The notes: generated by a model not told the origin, from the sequence alone. A DNA stretch of 64,000 nt from Paenirhizobium naphthalenivorans (GCF_007992095.1 NZ_BJZP01000004.1:217313-281312), one strand, 5' to 3'. Numbered from the stretch's first letter, positions 8,452 to 17,052 are shown. Translations and numbers: made by a program.

Positions 8452-8476
8452 ACCTGCGCGCATGAGAATGCGGGGA

Positions 8477-8501
8477 GGGGGCGCCGGGCGCCCCCTTTTT
8501 T
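8477..8501 (+). terminator. Rho-independent terminator after the usp-dksA pair
   Basis: An eight-base-pair GC stem (8477-8484 with 8488-8495, three-base loop) is followed by six T at 8496-8501. It sits 26 bases after the DksA-like stop codon. Confidence 0.9.
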
Positions 8502-8653
8502 GATTCGAGGTCTTCGGTTCCTTGCCGCCGCGGGCGAGACTTGTGCACGCGTGTTGCCCCTGTCCGGCGAAGTCGTTAAAGATTGCAACAGCGAACGGCG
8601 CCGCGGCTGCGCTGCGGTCGGACGGGCGTGCGAGACAAGGCGGAGTGCGAGTT

Positions 8654-9568
8654 ATGGCGATTTCGGAGACGGCCGGCCAGACGGCGAAATGGGCTGGAGC
8701 CTCACCGGGCAATGACGACGAGGAGATCATTCCTCGCGACATACGCTTTGGCATCGTCTCCAATCCCAAGCGCCACTGGTATGGCGGCGACCCGATCAAG
8801 ACGCTGCTGGCCGACGGTCTGTCGGTCTTCCTGCCGGAAGGCGAGCGCTATTTCATCCGCTCGCTGAAGCACTATGCGCCGAAGCTCAAGGACAAGCATC
8901 TGGCCGCCGAGATCACCGGCTATTCGGTGCAGGAGGCCTTTCACACCCGCGAGCACGAAGATTACAACAAGGCCATGGTCAAGCTTGGCTATGATATTCC
9001 GATGATGGAAAAGCGCGTGGCCGATGCGCTGGCGGTGGGCAAGAATCCGCTGCATCGCCTGGCGGTCACCTGCGCCATCGAGCACCTGACGGCGACGCTT
9101 TCGACCGTCACGCTGCGCTATCCGGAGCTGTTCGACGGTGCCGAGCCCGCCTATCGGCGCCTGTGGATGTGGCATGCGCTGGAGGAACTGGAGCACAAGG
9201 CGGTGGCGCTTGACGTCCTGAAGGCGGCGACACCGAAGATGAGCCGCGTCGAGCGCTATCTGCTGCGGGTCATGGCGATGAACGCCACCATCATCCCCTT
9301 CCTCTTCATCTTCCTGCGCAATGTGAAGGAATTCACCCGTGTCGACGGCATCAAGACGGGCCCGCGCTTCTGGCTGCGCTTCCTCTATACCGTGACGATC
9401 TCCCCCGGCTTCTGGGGCCGCTGCGCGCCGCTCTTCTTCAAATACTACCTGCCGGGCTTCAGCCCGGTGAACAAGGACGACCACGCGCTGGTCCTCAAGG
9501 GCCGCGACTGGCTCTATAAGGAATTCACCGCGCTCGATGCCGCGTCCGCCCCCGCCGCCGCCGAGTGA
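8654..9568 (+). CDS. Metal-dependent hydrolase family protein (PF10118, diiron-like)
   Basis: The 304-residue protein matches the predicted metal-dependent hydrolase family PF10118. It shows IRFGIVSNPKRHWYGGDP near the N-terminus, and helices with repeated His/Glu motifs (EAFHTREH, AIEHLTA, WHALEELEHKA) that look like a ferritin-type di-metal site. A hydrophobic segment around residues 195-215 (IIPFLFIFL) may anchor it to the membrane. The ATG was chosen because GGAG lies upstream and the family N-terminus begins shortly after. The methyltransferase gene follows after 10 bases, so the two are almost certainly cotranscribed. Substrate unknown; members often sit near lipid-related genes. Confidence 0.75.
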   Translation: MAISETAGQTAKWAGASPGNDDEEIIPRDIRFGIVSNPKRHWYGGDPIKTLLADGLSVFLPEGERYFIRSLKHYAPKLKDKHLAAEITGYSVQEAFHTREHEDYNKAMVKLGYDIPMMEKRVADALAVGKNPLHRLAVTCAIEHLTATLSTVTLRYPELFDGAEPAYRRLWMWHALEELEHKAVALDVLKAATPKMSRVERYLLRVMAMNATIIPFLFIFLRNVKEFTRVDGIKTGPRFWLRFLYTVTISPGFWGRCAPLFFKYYLPGFSPVNKDDHALVLKGRDWLYKEFTALDAASAPAAAE

Positions 9569-9578
9569 AAGAGCGCCG

Positions 9579-10397
9579 ATGAGCAGCCGTCTGTTTTCCC
9601 GCGTCCTCGACGTCGCCGCCCTCGGCAAGTTTCCGCGCACGCAGAAATGGGTCTGGCGCCGCATCTACAACATGCTGTCGCGCTTCTGGGGCGACAGTGA
9701 CTGGCGCTTCATGAACTACGGCTTTGTGCCCACGGGTGCGCCGTTTCCGCTGAAGCCCGAGGATGAGGCCGAACGCGCCTTCATCGGCCTTTACCATCAG
9801 GCGCTCGACGGCCTGCAGGTCGAAGGCGCGCGCGTGCTGGAGATCGGCTCGGGCCGCGGCGGCGGCTCGCGCTACATCGCCCGCTACTATGCGCCTAGCG
9901 CCGTCACCGGCCTCGACTATTCCCCCGAAACCGTGCGCCGCGCGCAAAAACTCAATGCCGATACGGCGGCGCTGACCTTCACGCAGGGCGATGCCGAGAA
10001 CCTGCCGTTTGCCGACGCCGCCTTCGACATTGTCGTCAACATCGAATCCTCGCATTGCTACGGCGACGTGCCGGCCTTCGCCCGCGAGGTCGCCCGCGTG
10101 CTGAAGCCCGGCGGCTGGTTTACCTTCGCCGACATGCGGCCGAAGAACCAGCTCGCCGCCCTCGACCAGCAGCTCGGCGCGCCCGGCCTCGAACTGGTCG
10201 ACAAGCGCAATATCTCGCAAAACGTCGTCGCCGCCCTCAATGCCGCCGAAGCCCGCAAGCAGGCGCGCATCGGCAAGATCCCCCTGCTGCGCCGCTTCAT
10301 GAGCGAATTCTCCGGCTCCAAGGGCTCCATGCTCTACAAGGGCCTGTCGGGCGGCGGCGTGGTCTATCAGGCGAGACGCTATCGCAAGGCGGGGTGA
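9579..10397 (+). CDS. Class I SAM-dependent methyltransferase
   Basis: The 272-residue protein has a Rossmann methyltransferase core: VLEIGSGRGGGSRYIA (SAM motif I, about 85-100), VTGLDYSPETVRRA (motif II), GDAENLPFADAAFDIVVNIESSHCY (motif III/IV) and LKPGGWFTFAD. The N-terminal run SDWRFMNYGFVPTG resembles the phthiotriolone-type and other small lipid methyltransferases. It probably methylates a lipid or quinone-like product, and the neighbouring PF10118 protein may supply its substrate, but that is inference. A 9-bp hairpin lies shortly after the stop codon. Confidence 0.85.
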   Translation: MSSRLFSRVLDVAALGKFPRTQKWVWRRIYNMLSRFWGDSDWRFMNYGFVPTGAPFPLKPEDEAERAFIGLYHQALDGLQVEGARVLEIGSGRGGGSRYIARYYAPSAVTGLDYSPETVRRAQKLNADTAALTFTQGDAENLPFADAAFDIVVNIESSHCYGDVPAFAREVARVLKPGGWFTFADMRPKNQLAALDQQLGAPGLELVDKRNISQNVVAALNAAEARKQARIGKIPLLRRFMSEFSGSKGSMLYKGLSGGGVVYQARRYRKAG

Positions 10398-10418
10398 GGG
10401 ACGGCTGGCGAAGCCGAC

Positions 10419-10440
10419 GAAACGATCCGACGATCGTTTC
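10419..10440 (+). terminator. Hairpin after the methyltransferase (possible terminator)
   Basis: A perfect 9-bp inverted repeat GAAACGATC-CGAC-GATCGTTTC follows the methyltransferase stop by about 20 bases. It lacks a T-run, so termination would not be of the classic type. Confidence 0.45.
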
Positions 10441-10578
10441 CAATGACGAACGCCCAGAGCGAAGGCGAGGGGCCGGGCAGGGCGGTGGATGAGGCGCGCG
10501 GTCGCTTGGCGTATTTCTTGATTCAATACCGCAAATGACCAGTGTTTATCCCTGGACGAAAGCAGTACCTCTACCCTC

Positions 10579-11496
10579 TCATGGTAGCTCCATCGCGTGG
10601 CGCTGACGCGTGTTCGTCGGCGTGCGAACGTAGGTCGACGCCGCACCGCCGATCAGGGCGACAAGCAACCGACAGGTGAGAGCTTGCATTTCAAGAGTCA
10701 AGTTCTGGTTCGTACCGACACCGTGAACGGCAAAGCCCAAAGGCTGCCCCATGAACAAGGCTTCATGAAGCGTCGCATTCCGCAACGTCGCCACTTCGGG
10801 TCCTGCGGGTGTACTTGGATCTGCCCACGCGGGCGTAGATATACCGAGGAGTTCACACATCCATTGGACTCGTTCTGCGTGACAACTGGGTCGCGGCCGC
10901 TGCGGATGAAGTAATTTCGCGAGCGCAAAGCAGGCATCAAACGCGGTGTAAAGCAAAATGAACTTTTCAAACTGTAAGTGACGAGGGTTTTGCGCCAAAA
11001 ATAGAGCGTGGACACTCCCGCCGAAGAGTCTCGCACATTGGGCCTTGGCTCTATTCGTAATCCAGAATTGTTCAGCAAGATCGACAGCTGTCTCCAAACC
11101 GGTTCTCAACAGCACGAAGTCGACAAGTTTGCCAGACCTGATTGGGGTGGCATCTAGGAAGCCGGCCTCGGTTGCTGTTAGTCTAAGTCCAACGAAGAAC
11201 GACAGTGCCCAGAGATGAAATGCGATATGTTCCGGGTCGTCAGAGTTTGCAAGTGTGATGCGGTGCGTTTTTGGTAAGCCGAAGACGCGCGCGGGATACG
11301 GTAGAGTGCGCACGCCAGTTCCTAAGCCGACGACCTGCTGCGGCGGCGCGTAGAGCCAATCATTTTCAACACCTTCATCGTCATTTACGCTGGCGACGAC
11401 CTTTCTAAGGCCGGGCAGAGGCTCGATAGTAACCTCTGCATTCCGGATGCTGATATTATCTGGCCAGTAGCCGAATTCCGCGGTTTGGGAAGTCAT
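10579..11496 (-). CDS. Uncharacterised protein with a HEPN-like C-terminal domain
   Basis: I do not recognise the whole 305-residue protein. The C-terminal third looks like a HEPN domain of the ApeA-like kind. It has a long helix FEKFILLYTAFDACFALAKLL (176-196), then LRNATLHEA containing R239-N240-A-T-L-H244, the RNxxxH pattern that forms the nuclease site of HEPN ribonucleases, then another helix (266-284). The N-terminal part (1-170) has no motif I know. Base composition is visibly lower in GC than the flanking genes, and the gene stands alone with AT-richer flanks, which suggests horizontal transfer. HEPN nucleases commonly serve in defence or toxin systems. A direct role here is inference. 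The ATG at 11496 is preferred over a TTG two codons upstream. Confidence 0.6.
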   Translation of the reverse strand: MTSQTAEFGYWPDNISIRNAEVTIEPLPGLRKVVASVNDDEGVENDWLYAPPQQVVGLGTGVRTLPYPARVFGLPKTHRITLANSDDPEHIAFHLWALSFFVGLRLTATEAGFLDATPIRSGKLVDFVLLRTGLETAVDLAEQFWITNRAKAQCARLFGGSVHALFLAQNPRHLQFEKFILLYTAFDACFALAKLLHPQRPRPSCHAERVQWMCELLGISTPAWADPSTPAGPEVATLRNATLHEALFMGQPLGFAVHGVGTNQNLTLEMQALTCRLLVALIGGAASTYVRTPTNTRQRHAMELP

Positions 11497-11721
11497 TCGC
11501 AATCAGCCCCTGTTTCAAGTGTCGGAATTATTTGCTAAAATGTTATGTTCAGTCGATAGCTCGGACCCAGAACATCGATATGCGGCCGAAGGCTAGTTCG
11601 TGTCGTTTAACAGCTCTTGGTTTTGTGGCGCATGAAAGGTCCATCCACCGCCCAAAGACAGCCTCTCATCGCGTCTCCTCCCTACTACAAGGGTAAGAAC
11701 GCCACGTTCCCGCCTCCCCAC

Positions 11722-12105
11722 TCACCCCATCTTCACCAAGGCTCCGATCGTCCCGCCGACGAGCAGCGCGATGCCGATCAAAAAGGTCAGCGCGGCGCCC
11801 GGGCCTCGTTTTTTGGCGTCGGCGTAATATTCCGTGGCATAAAGTACGCGTGATGCCGTCCAGCCGAGGCCCAGAAGGCCGGCGAGCGCGTCCGAGACAT
11901 AAAATCCGAACAGCCAGAGCGAGGGCAGGAACAGCACGAGCTGTTCGACGGTGTTCTGCTGCACCCGGAAGATGCGCTCGAAATTGACGTTTCCGGTCGT
12001 CCTGGGCGCCTCGACGCCGAATTGCCGACGCGCCCGCGCGACCTTGAGCAGGAACCAGACATAGGCGATGAGGGCAGCGAAGGTGGCGAGAACGGTAAAG
12101 CGCAT
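11722..12105 (-). CDS. MAPEG domain-containing membrane protein
   Basis: The 127-residue protein has four hydrophobic segments (about 3-20, 60-78, 82-97 and 105-125) and the MAPEG family signature NVNFERIFRVQQNTVEQLVLFLP, which resembles the ERxxxAQxNxxE glutathione-binding signature of eukaryotic members. The family includes microsomal glutathione transferases. Bacterial members are inner-membrane proteins, mostly uncharacterised. The product ends at the window's lower-GC gap that separates it from the HEPN-like gene. Confidence 0.85.
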   Translation of the reverse strand: MRFTVLATFAALIAYVWFLLKVARARRQFGVEAPRTTGNVNFERIFRVQQNTVEQLVLFLPSLWLFGFYVSDALAGLLGLGWTASRVLYATEYYADAKKRGPGAALTFLIGIALLVGGTIGALVKMG

Positions 12106-12298
12106 CGGAAAATTCCTCGGGCTGTCGGGGGAGAGGCAAGGATCGGATGCTAGGCGAAGGGAAAAGGTCGCGCAAGACGACGGTTTGCGCGCGGCCTCGC
12201 CTCACAATCGCCATGGCCATCCTTGAAGATGGCGCGAAATCTGCCCATGATGGCGTGTGATCGCGCAGGCAAATTCGAGCTTGAGGACTTTGATCGAT

Positions 12299-12952
12299 AT
12301 GACCGACCAGTTCCGCTTCGGGCGGCCTTATGATTTCCATGAGCTGGTTGCCGACGGCATCGTTCATGGCGTGGGCGTGGTCTTCGCGCTGATCGGCGCG
12401 ACGGCGCTGATCTTCTACGCCACGGTCTGGTCGAGCTATGCGGAAATGGCCGCCGCCTGGATCTATGGTCTCGGCCTCGTCATCGCCCTTGCCGTCTCGT
12501 TCACCTACAATATGTGGCCGCATTCGCGCACCAAGTGGATCCTGCGCCGCTTCGACCATTCGGCGATCTTCGTGCTGATCGCCGCGACCTACACGCCCTT
12601 CCTGGTCAAGGGCGCCGATGACTGGGTCATCCTCGCGCTGCTTGTCGGCATCTGGCTGACGGCCGCCATCGGCATCACGCTCAAATGCCGTTATCCCGGC
12701 CGCTACGACAAGCTCGCCATCCTGCTCTATCTCGGCATGGGCTGGAGCGGCGCCCTGGCGCTCGGGCCGATCTCGCAAAACCTGCCCTCGATCACCATGC
12801 TTCTGATCATCATCGGCGGCTGCATCTACTCGGCCGGCGTGATCTTCCATGTGTGGGAGCGCCTGCGCTTCCAGAACGCCATCTGGCACGGCTTCGTGGT
12901 GACCGCGGCGGCCGTGCATTATTCGGCGGTGCTGACGGCCCTTGGCCTGTGA
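12299..12952 (+). CDS. PAQR / hemolysin III family membrane protein (TrhA-like)
   Basis: The 217-residue protein has seven membrane segments and the PAQR motifs. ELVADGIVHGVGVVFALIGA lies at the N-terminus. SFTYNMWPHSRTKWILRRFDHSAIFVLIAATYTPF is the family core with Ser/Asp/His zinc ligands (only partly needed here). HGFVVTAAAVHYSAV near the C-terminus holds the two final His ligands. Bacterial members (TrhA) are linked to membrane lipid homeostasis. The start was set at MTDQFRFGRP with GAGGA upstream. It converges on the XRE-cupin gene with only three bases between the stops. Confidence 0.88.
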   Translation: MTDQFRFGRPYDFHELVADGIVHGVGVVFALIGATALIFYATVWSSYAEMAAAWIYGLGLVIALAVSFTYNMWPHSRTKWILRRFDHSAIFVLIAATYTPFLVKGADDWVILALLVGIWLTAAIGITLKCRYPGRYDKLAILLYLGMGWSGALALGPISQNLPSITMLLIIIGGCIYSAGVIFHVWERLRFQNAIWHGFVVTAAAVHYSAVLTALGL

Positions 12953-12955
12953 GCG

Positions 12956-13525
12956 TCAGTCCGATTTCAACAGCACGACGGCATAGCGGCAGGGCCGGCC
13001 GGTCTCATTGCTGAAACAGCAGTCGCAAGGTGGCCCGAGCGCCAGGCAATCGCCCGTGGAAAGACGGTGCACGGTCTCGCCTTCGATGAAGGTGAGGGAG
13101 CCTTCCAGCACCCAGATCATTTGCCGCAGGAAGGTGAAGGCCGCCGCGCCATAGGGAACCGCCCCGCCCGGCGGCAGGTCGACCGAGACGATCTCGAGCG
13201 GCATGTCGACGACCGGCGAGACGAGCCTGCGCCGGTATCCCGTCTCGGGATCGACCCAGACCTGCTGGTCGTTTGCCCGCATCAGCCGGCTCCCGCTCGC
13301 CTCGGCGCGCGCGATCAGCGTCGAAACGCTCAGCGACAGCGCCCCGGCGAGCTTGCCGAGAAGGGCCGCCGTCGGGCTGCTTTCCCCGCGCTCGACCTTG
13401 TGGATCATTGCCCGTGAGACATCGGCGCGGGTCGCCAGATCGCTGAGCGACCATCCGTGCGCCAGCCGTTCGAGGCGAATTCTCTCCCCTAGACAGCGAT
13501 CGAGATTGTCTGATAAGTTGGACAT
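12956..13525 (-). CDS. XRE-family regulator with cupin domain
   Basis: The 189-residue protein has an N-terminal helix-turn-helix (about 12-65: LGERIRLERLAHGWSLSDLA, then VSRAMIHKVERGESSPTAALLGKLA) joined to a C-terminal cupin-2 domain (about 105-185, with MIWVLEGSLTFIEGETVHRLSTGDCLALG). Such regulators sense a small ligand in the cupin barrel. The gene is divergent from the GNAT gene, with only 26 bases between start codons and two TTGGACA repeats there, so it very likely controls that gene and itself. Confidence 0.88.
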   Translation of the reverse strand: MSNLSDNLDRCLGERIRLERLAHGWSLSDLATRADVSRAMIHKVERGESSPTAALLGKLAGALSLSVSTLIARAEASGSRLMRANDQQVWVDPETGYRRRLVSPVVDMPLEIVSVDLPPGGAVPYGAAAFTFLRQMIWVLEGSLTFIEGETVHRLSTGDCLALGPPCDCCFSNETGRPCRYAVVLLKSD

Positions 13526-13544
13526 GAATTTAATATATTGGACA
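13518..13544. promoter_or_regulatory. Direct repeat in the shared XRE/GNAT promoter (candidate operator)
   Basis: TTGGACA occurs twice, at 13518-13524 and 13538-13544, exactly 20 bases apart, or about two helical turns. One copy overlaps the regulator's start codon and the other lies eight bases before the GNAT start. The AT-rich spacer contains TTTAATATA. This fits binding by the divergently encoded XRE-cupin protein. Confidence 0.5.
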
Positions 13545-13551
13545 AATCGCC

Positions 13552-14052
13552 ATGAATCAATCCGTTCTTATCCGCGATGCCGCCGAGGCTGATCTTGCCG
13601 CCATCCGCGACATCTACAACCACGCGGTCGAGCACACGACGGCGATCTGGAACGAGGTTCTGGTCGATCTCGACAACCGCCGTGCCTGGATGGAACAGCG
13701 CCGGGCCAAGGGCTTTCCGGTTCTGGTGGCGATCCGCGAGAGCAAGGTCGCCGGCTACGCCTCCTATGGCGACTGGCGCGCCTTCGACGGCTATCGCCAC
13801 ACCGTCGAGCATTCGGTCTATGTCGACAAGGACTGCCGGGGCGGCGGTATCGGCAAGCAGCTGATGCAGGCGCTGATCGAGCGGGCGCGGGCGGGCGACA
13901 AGCACGTCATGATCGCCGCGATCGAGGCGGAGAACAAACCGTCGATCGCGCTTCACCAACGTCTCGGTTTCCGCCTCGTCGGCGTACACCAGGAGGTCGG
14001 CACAAAGTTCGGCCGCTGGCTCGATCTGGCGATGATGGAGCTGAAGCTCTGA
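13552..14052 (+). CDS. GNAT family N-acetyltransferase, phosphinothricin acetyltransferase-like
   Basis: The 166-residue protein carries the PAT-type GNAT layout: IRDAAEADLAAIRDIYNHAVEHTTAIWNE at the start, the acetyl-CoA loop CRGGGIGKQLM (about residues 99-109) and the closing GFRLVGVHQEVGTKFGRWLDLAMME. Close relatives acetylate phosphinothricin, methionine sulfoximine or related amino acids. It sits divergently beside an XRE-cupin regulator, which suggests ligand-controlled expression. The natural substrate is unknown. Confidence 0.88.
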   Translation: MNQSVLIRDAAEADLAAIRDIYNHAVEHTTAIWNEVLVDLDNRRAWMEQRRAKGFPVLVAIRESKVAGYASYGDWRAFDGYRHTVEHSVYVDKDCRGGGIGKQLMQALIERARAGDKHVMIAAIEAENKPSIALHQRLGFRLVGVHQEVGTKFGRWLDLAMMELKL

Positions 14053-14097
14053 GGGAATGCGGCCCGAGGCGTGCGCCCGGGCCGCGGCCCTGGATGC

Positions 14098-14835
14098 CTA
14101 TTCGATCCGCGCGTGCACCATCTCGCCGCGAATGGTGATCGCCGGCTTGGCGCCGGGTGTGTTGGGCAGCGCGCTGTCGATATAGGAGGCGACCGCCTCG
14201 ACCAGATAGCTGACCGGCGTCGGGGTGATGAACTTCAGCGTGGCGTCCAGCATCTTGCCGGAGAGCGCGATCGTCTCGTCGTGCGTCACCTGTTCGTAGG
14301 CGAGATAGGCGCGAAGGGCCGCGCCGGAGATCGAGACCGCCCGCGCATGTCCCTTGAAGCTGACGTCGCCGGCATCGCTGCGGACGTCGATCATCGAGAA
14401 ATCGCCGTCGAGCCTGGTGCGCGCCGCCTTCTGGTCGATGATGACGGCCGCTTCGGGGGCCAGATTGGCGGTGAGTTCCATGGTGCAGTCCGACCAGTCG
14501 AAGAGGCGGGCCGCCTTGCCGACATCGACGGTGAGTGTCTGGCCCTCGATGCGCATGCTGCCGTTGACCGGGCAGGCATCGGAGAACCATCCGGAATGCC
14601 AGACGGCGCCCCAGCCGCGCCGCTCGCCCTTCAGTTCAGCAACCCGCGGTCCGTTGGCCCTTGCGGTGATTTGAATGTCGCTCGCCGCACCTTCGACCCG
14701 GATTGTCTGGACATGGCTGAGGTCGAGCGGTCCTGCCATGCTGGCGCGGGTGGTGACGAGGTTGACCGCCGCGTCGAGCGTGGCGATGGCGAGAATGCCG
14801 CCGGCGATGGAAAGAAGGACGGTTCGCTTTTTCAT
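14098..14835 (-). CDS. Exported DUF2807-like (head GIN/adhesin-fold) protein
   Basis: The 245-residue protein starts with a signal-like segment (MKKRTVLLSIAGGILAIATL). It is followed by a repetitive beta-rich body in which short strands of the type VRVEGAASDIQITARANG, LTVDVGKAARL and MIDVRSDAGDVSFKG recur. That pattern is typical of DUF2807 and DUF4097 beta-helix proteins found at the cell envelope. Cysteines in SDACPV and WSDCTME could pair in the periplasm. It faces a membrane-bound AraC regulator across 151 bases, a likely regulatory link. The function is unknown. Confidence 0.6.
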   Translation of the reverse strand: MKKRTVLLSIAGGILAIATLDAAVNLVTTRASMAGPLDLSHVQTIRVEGAASDIQITARANGPRVAELKGERRGWGAVWHSGWFSDACPVNGSMRIEGQTLTVDVGKAARLFDWSDCTMELTANLAPEAAVIIDQKAARTRLDGDFSMIDVRSDAGDVSFKGHARAVSISGAALRAYLAYEQVTHDETIALSGKMLDATLKFITPTPVSYLVEAVASYIDSALPNTPGAKPAITIRGEMVHARIE

Positions 14836-14986
14836 GGGAGGTGCTCCTTGTTGGGCTGTTGATGATCCCATCGAGCACCTCGGGCAGGCGCTGCGCGACC
14901 TTGATCACGTTTCAGGTCGACCTCGAACGCGCTTGCGGTCATGATGGCGTCCGTTCCCTCGAAAGGCCTTGCTTGTCCACCCGCCC

Positions 14987-16120
14987 ATGATCTTCATTCC
15001 GCTGTCCTTCGCCGTCTCGCTGTTCCTCGTCACCTTTCTCGTGCGGCTTCTGTTGCGGGGGCGCGAAAGCCTGTCGCGCAACCGGCTGTTCGTGGCGCTG
15101 ATCGCCGTCTACGCTGTGCAGACCATGCTGGTCGGCCTGCGCTGGGGTTATGGGGTGACGGCGGTTCTTCCGCTGTTGTCGCTGCTGGCCAGCGTGATCC
15201 CGCCGCTCTCCTATCTGGCGTTTCGCGATCTCGTTCGCGAAGAGGGGGGCGGCATCTCGCCGCGCGACTGGCCGCATCTGCTGCCCACCGTGGTGCTGGC
15301 GGTGCTACTTTCGGTCTGGCGCGACCCGGTCGACCTTTTGATCATCGGCGAGTTTCTCGCCTATGGCCTGTGGTTGCTGTGGCTGGCGCGTTTGGGCCCC
15401 GACGGCCTGATCGCATCGCGGCTCGATGGATCGCTGCGCTCCTATCGCTCCTTGCAGTTGACGGGCGTGGCGCTCGTCGCCTCGGCGCTGACCGACGTAG
15501 GCATCAGCCTCGACATGCTGCTGGGCGGCGGACGGCATTCGGCGCTGGTGGTCTCGGCCGCCACCACTGTCATCCTGCTCCTGCTCGGCATTGCCGCCGC
15601 CGTGGCGGGAGCGGAGGAAGGCGATGGCGAAGGGGAGAGCCAGGGGGCGGGAGAGGGGCAAGGGGCGGACCTGGCGGAGGGACCGGAGAGTGGAACGGCC
15701 CTGGCGCGGACCTTGGCGCCACCGGTTGCCGCGCCTGTGCCGCAACCCGCCTCCGACGAGCATGAGGTGGTGGCGGCGAACCTCGACCGGTTGATGGACG
15801 AACGCCGGCTTTACGCCGACACCAGCCTCAATCTCGGCAAGCTGGCGCGGCGTATGGGCCTGCCGGCCCGTGCGGTCTCGCAGGCGGTCAACCGGGTGCA
15901 CCGCATGAGCGTCTCGCAATACGTCAACAATTTCCGCGTGGCCGAGGCCTGCCGGCTTCTGTCCGCGACCGATATGCCGGTGACACGCGTCGTCTTCGAG
16001 GCCGGCTTCATGACCAAGTCGAATTTCAACCGCGAGTTCCTGCGGGTGACGGGCCTGAGCCCGACCGCCTGGCGGGAGGCGCAGGCGGCAGCCGGCGCGG
16101 CGGGCACCACGAGCGGCTGA
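14987..16120 (+). CDS. AraC-family regulator with membrane-embedded N-terminal half
   Basis: The 377-residue protein has about six or seven hydrophobic segments in residues 1-215, a Gly/Glu-rich linker (about 215-250: EEGDGEGESQGAGEGQGAD), and a C-terminal AraC-type DNA-binding domain with the two helix-turn-helix units LGKLARRMGLPARAVSQAVNR and MPVTRVVFEAGFMTKSNFNREFLRVTGLSPTAWR. Tethering to the membrane suggests it senses an envelope or lipid-soluble signal. The ATG at 14987 is chosen; a TTG six codons upstream is possible. It is divergent from the DUF2807-like exported protein, which may be its target. Confidence 0.85.
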   Translation: MIFIPLSFAVSLFLVTFLVRLLLRGRESLSRNRLFVALIAVYAVQTMLVGLRWGYGVTAVLPLLSLLASVIPPLSYLAFRDLVREEGGGISPRDWPHLLPTVVLAVLLSVWRDPVDLLIIGEFLAYGLWLLWLARLGPDGLIASRLDGSLRSYRSLQLTGVALVASALTDVGISLDMLLGGGRHSALVVSAATTVILLLLGIAAAVAGAEEGDGEGESQGAGEGQGADLAEGPESGTALARTLAPPVAAPVPQPASDEHEVVAANLDRLMDERRLYADTSLNLGKLARRMGLPARAVSQAVNRVHRMSVSQYVNNFRVAEACRLLSATDMPVTRVVFEAGFMTKSNFNREFLRVTGLSPTAWREAQAAAGAAGTTSG

Positions 16121-16149
16121 GCCGCATCGACCTCCCGCCGCCGCGCGGC

Positions 16150-16959
16150 CTAATCGGCTATCTCATCCGTCACCACGTCGAAGCGGGCAAGTCGCGCCGG
16201 CCCGAAAGCGGTCGACAGCGCGACATCGGTGGCGTCGCGACCGGTTGCCATCAGGATGCGGCCAATGCGCGGTCTGTTGTGCCGGGCGTCGACCGTGTGC
16301 CAGTGGCCGCCGAGATAGACCTGCATCCAGGCACTGAAATCCATCGGATTGCCGTCGGGCGGCACGCCGATGTCGCCGAGATAGCCGGTGCAGTAGCGCG
16401 CCGGGATGTTCATGCAGCGACACAGCGTGATGGCGAGATGGGCGAAGTCTCGGCACACGCCGGTACGAGCGACGAAACCGTCATGGGCCGAACGCGTCGA
16501 ATCCGCCTTCATGTAATCGAACCTGATGTGATTGTGGACGAAGGTGAGGATGGCCTGCACCCGTGGCCAGCCGAGCGGGGTATCGGAAAAGGTCGCCCAG
16601 GCGAAATCGGCCATCCGGTCGGTGTCGCAATAGCGGCTGCCGAGCAGGAAGACGAGCACGTCGTTCGGCAGATCCTTGATGTCGTGCTGGAAGGCACCTT
16701 CGGGCAGCACGTCCGGCTGACCGTTGTCATAGATCTCGAACTGCGTGGAAATGGTGGTGATCCCGGCCGGCGCGGTGATCCGGCTACAGGCATTGCCGAA
16801 GCCGTCGATATAGTCGCGCGCCTCGATCGGGCGGTCGAAGCTCAGTACCTGGCTTGTCAGCAGATCGGGCCGGCGAGACGGGTGGATATTGAGAACGAGC
16901 AGCATCGCGGTATCGTGCTCGCATTCATAGGCAATGTGGAAGCCGGCACGTATCTTCAT
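16150..16959 (-). CDS. Transglutaminase-like protein (first of a tandem pair in position)
   Basis: The 269-residue protein has the bacterial transglutaminase N-terminal beta domain (about 1-85) and a papain-like core with the catalytic cysteine in ARTGVCRDFAHLAITLCR (about residue 170). The closing part reads FSAWMQVYLGGHWHTVDARHN, where the usual catalytic HAW is SAW. The Asp of VDARHN is kept. I believe this Ser variant occurs in related proteins, so activity is uncertain. It lies 93 bases after the second transglutaminase gene on the same strand. There is no signal peptide. Confidence 0.85.
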   Translation of the reverse strand: MKIRAGFHIAYECEHDTAMLLVLNIHPSRRPDLLTSQVLSFDRPIEARDYIDGFGNACSRITAPAGITTISTQFEIYDNGQPDVLPEGAFQHDIKDLPNDVLVFLLGSRYCDTDRMADFAWATFSDTPLGWPRVQAILTFVHNHIRFDYMKADSTRSAHDGFVARTGVCRDFAHLAITLCRCMNIPARYCTGYLGDIGVPPDGNPMDFSAWMQVYLGGHWHTVDARHNRPRIGRILMATGRDATDVALSTAFGPARLARFDVVTDEIAD

Positions 16960-17052
16960 TCTCGGATCCTTTGACGGGGAGGAGGCGTCGCCGGGAGCGG
17001 CGGGTGTGTTGCTAAACGCGAGAGGCCTCCTGGGTGTTCCAGGGCTTGCTGG

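Noticed and set aside
14900..14925. TTGATCACGTTTCA, resembling an FNR site between the DUF2807-like gene and the AraC regulator
   Set aside because: Only the left half matches the FNR/FixK consensus, so it was not called.
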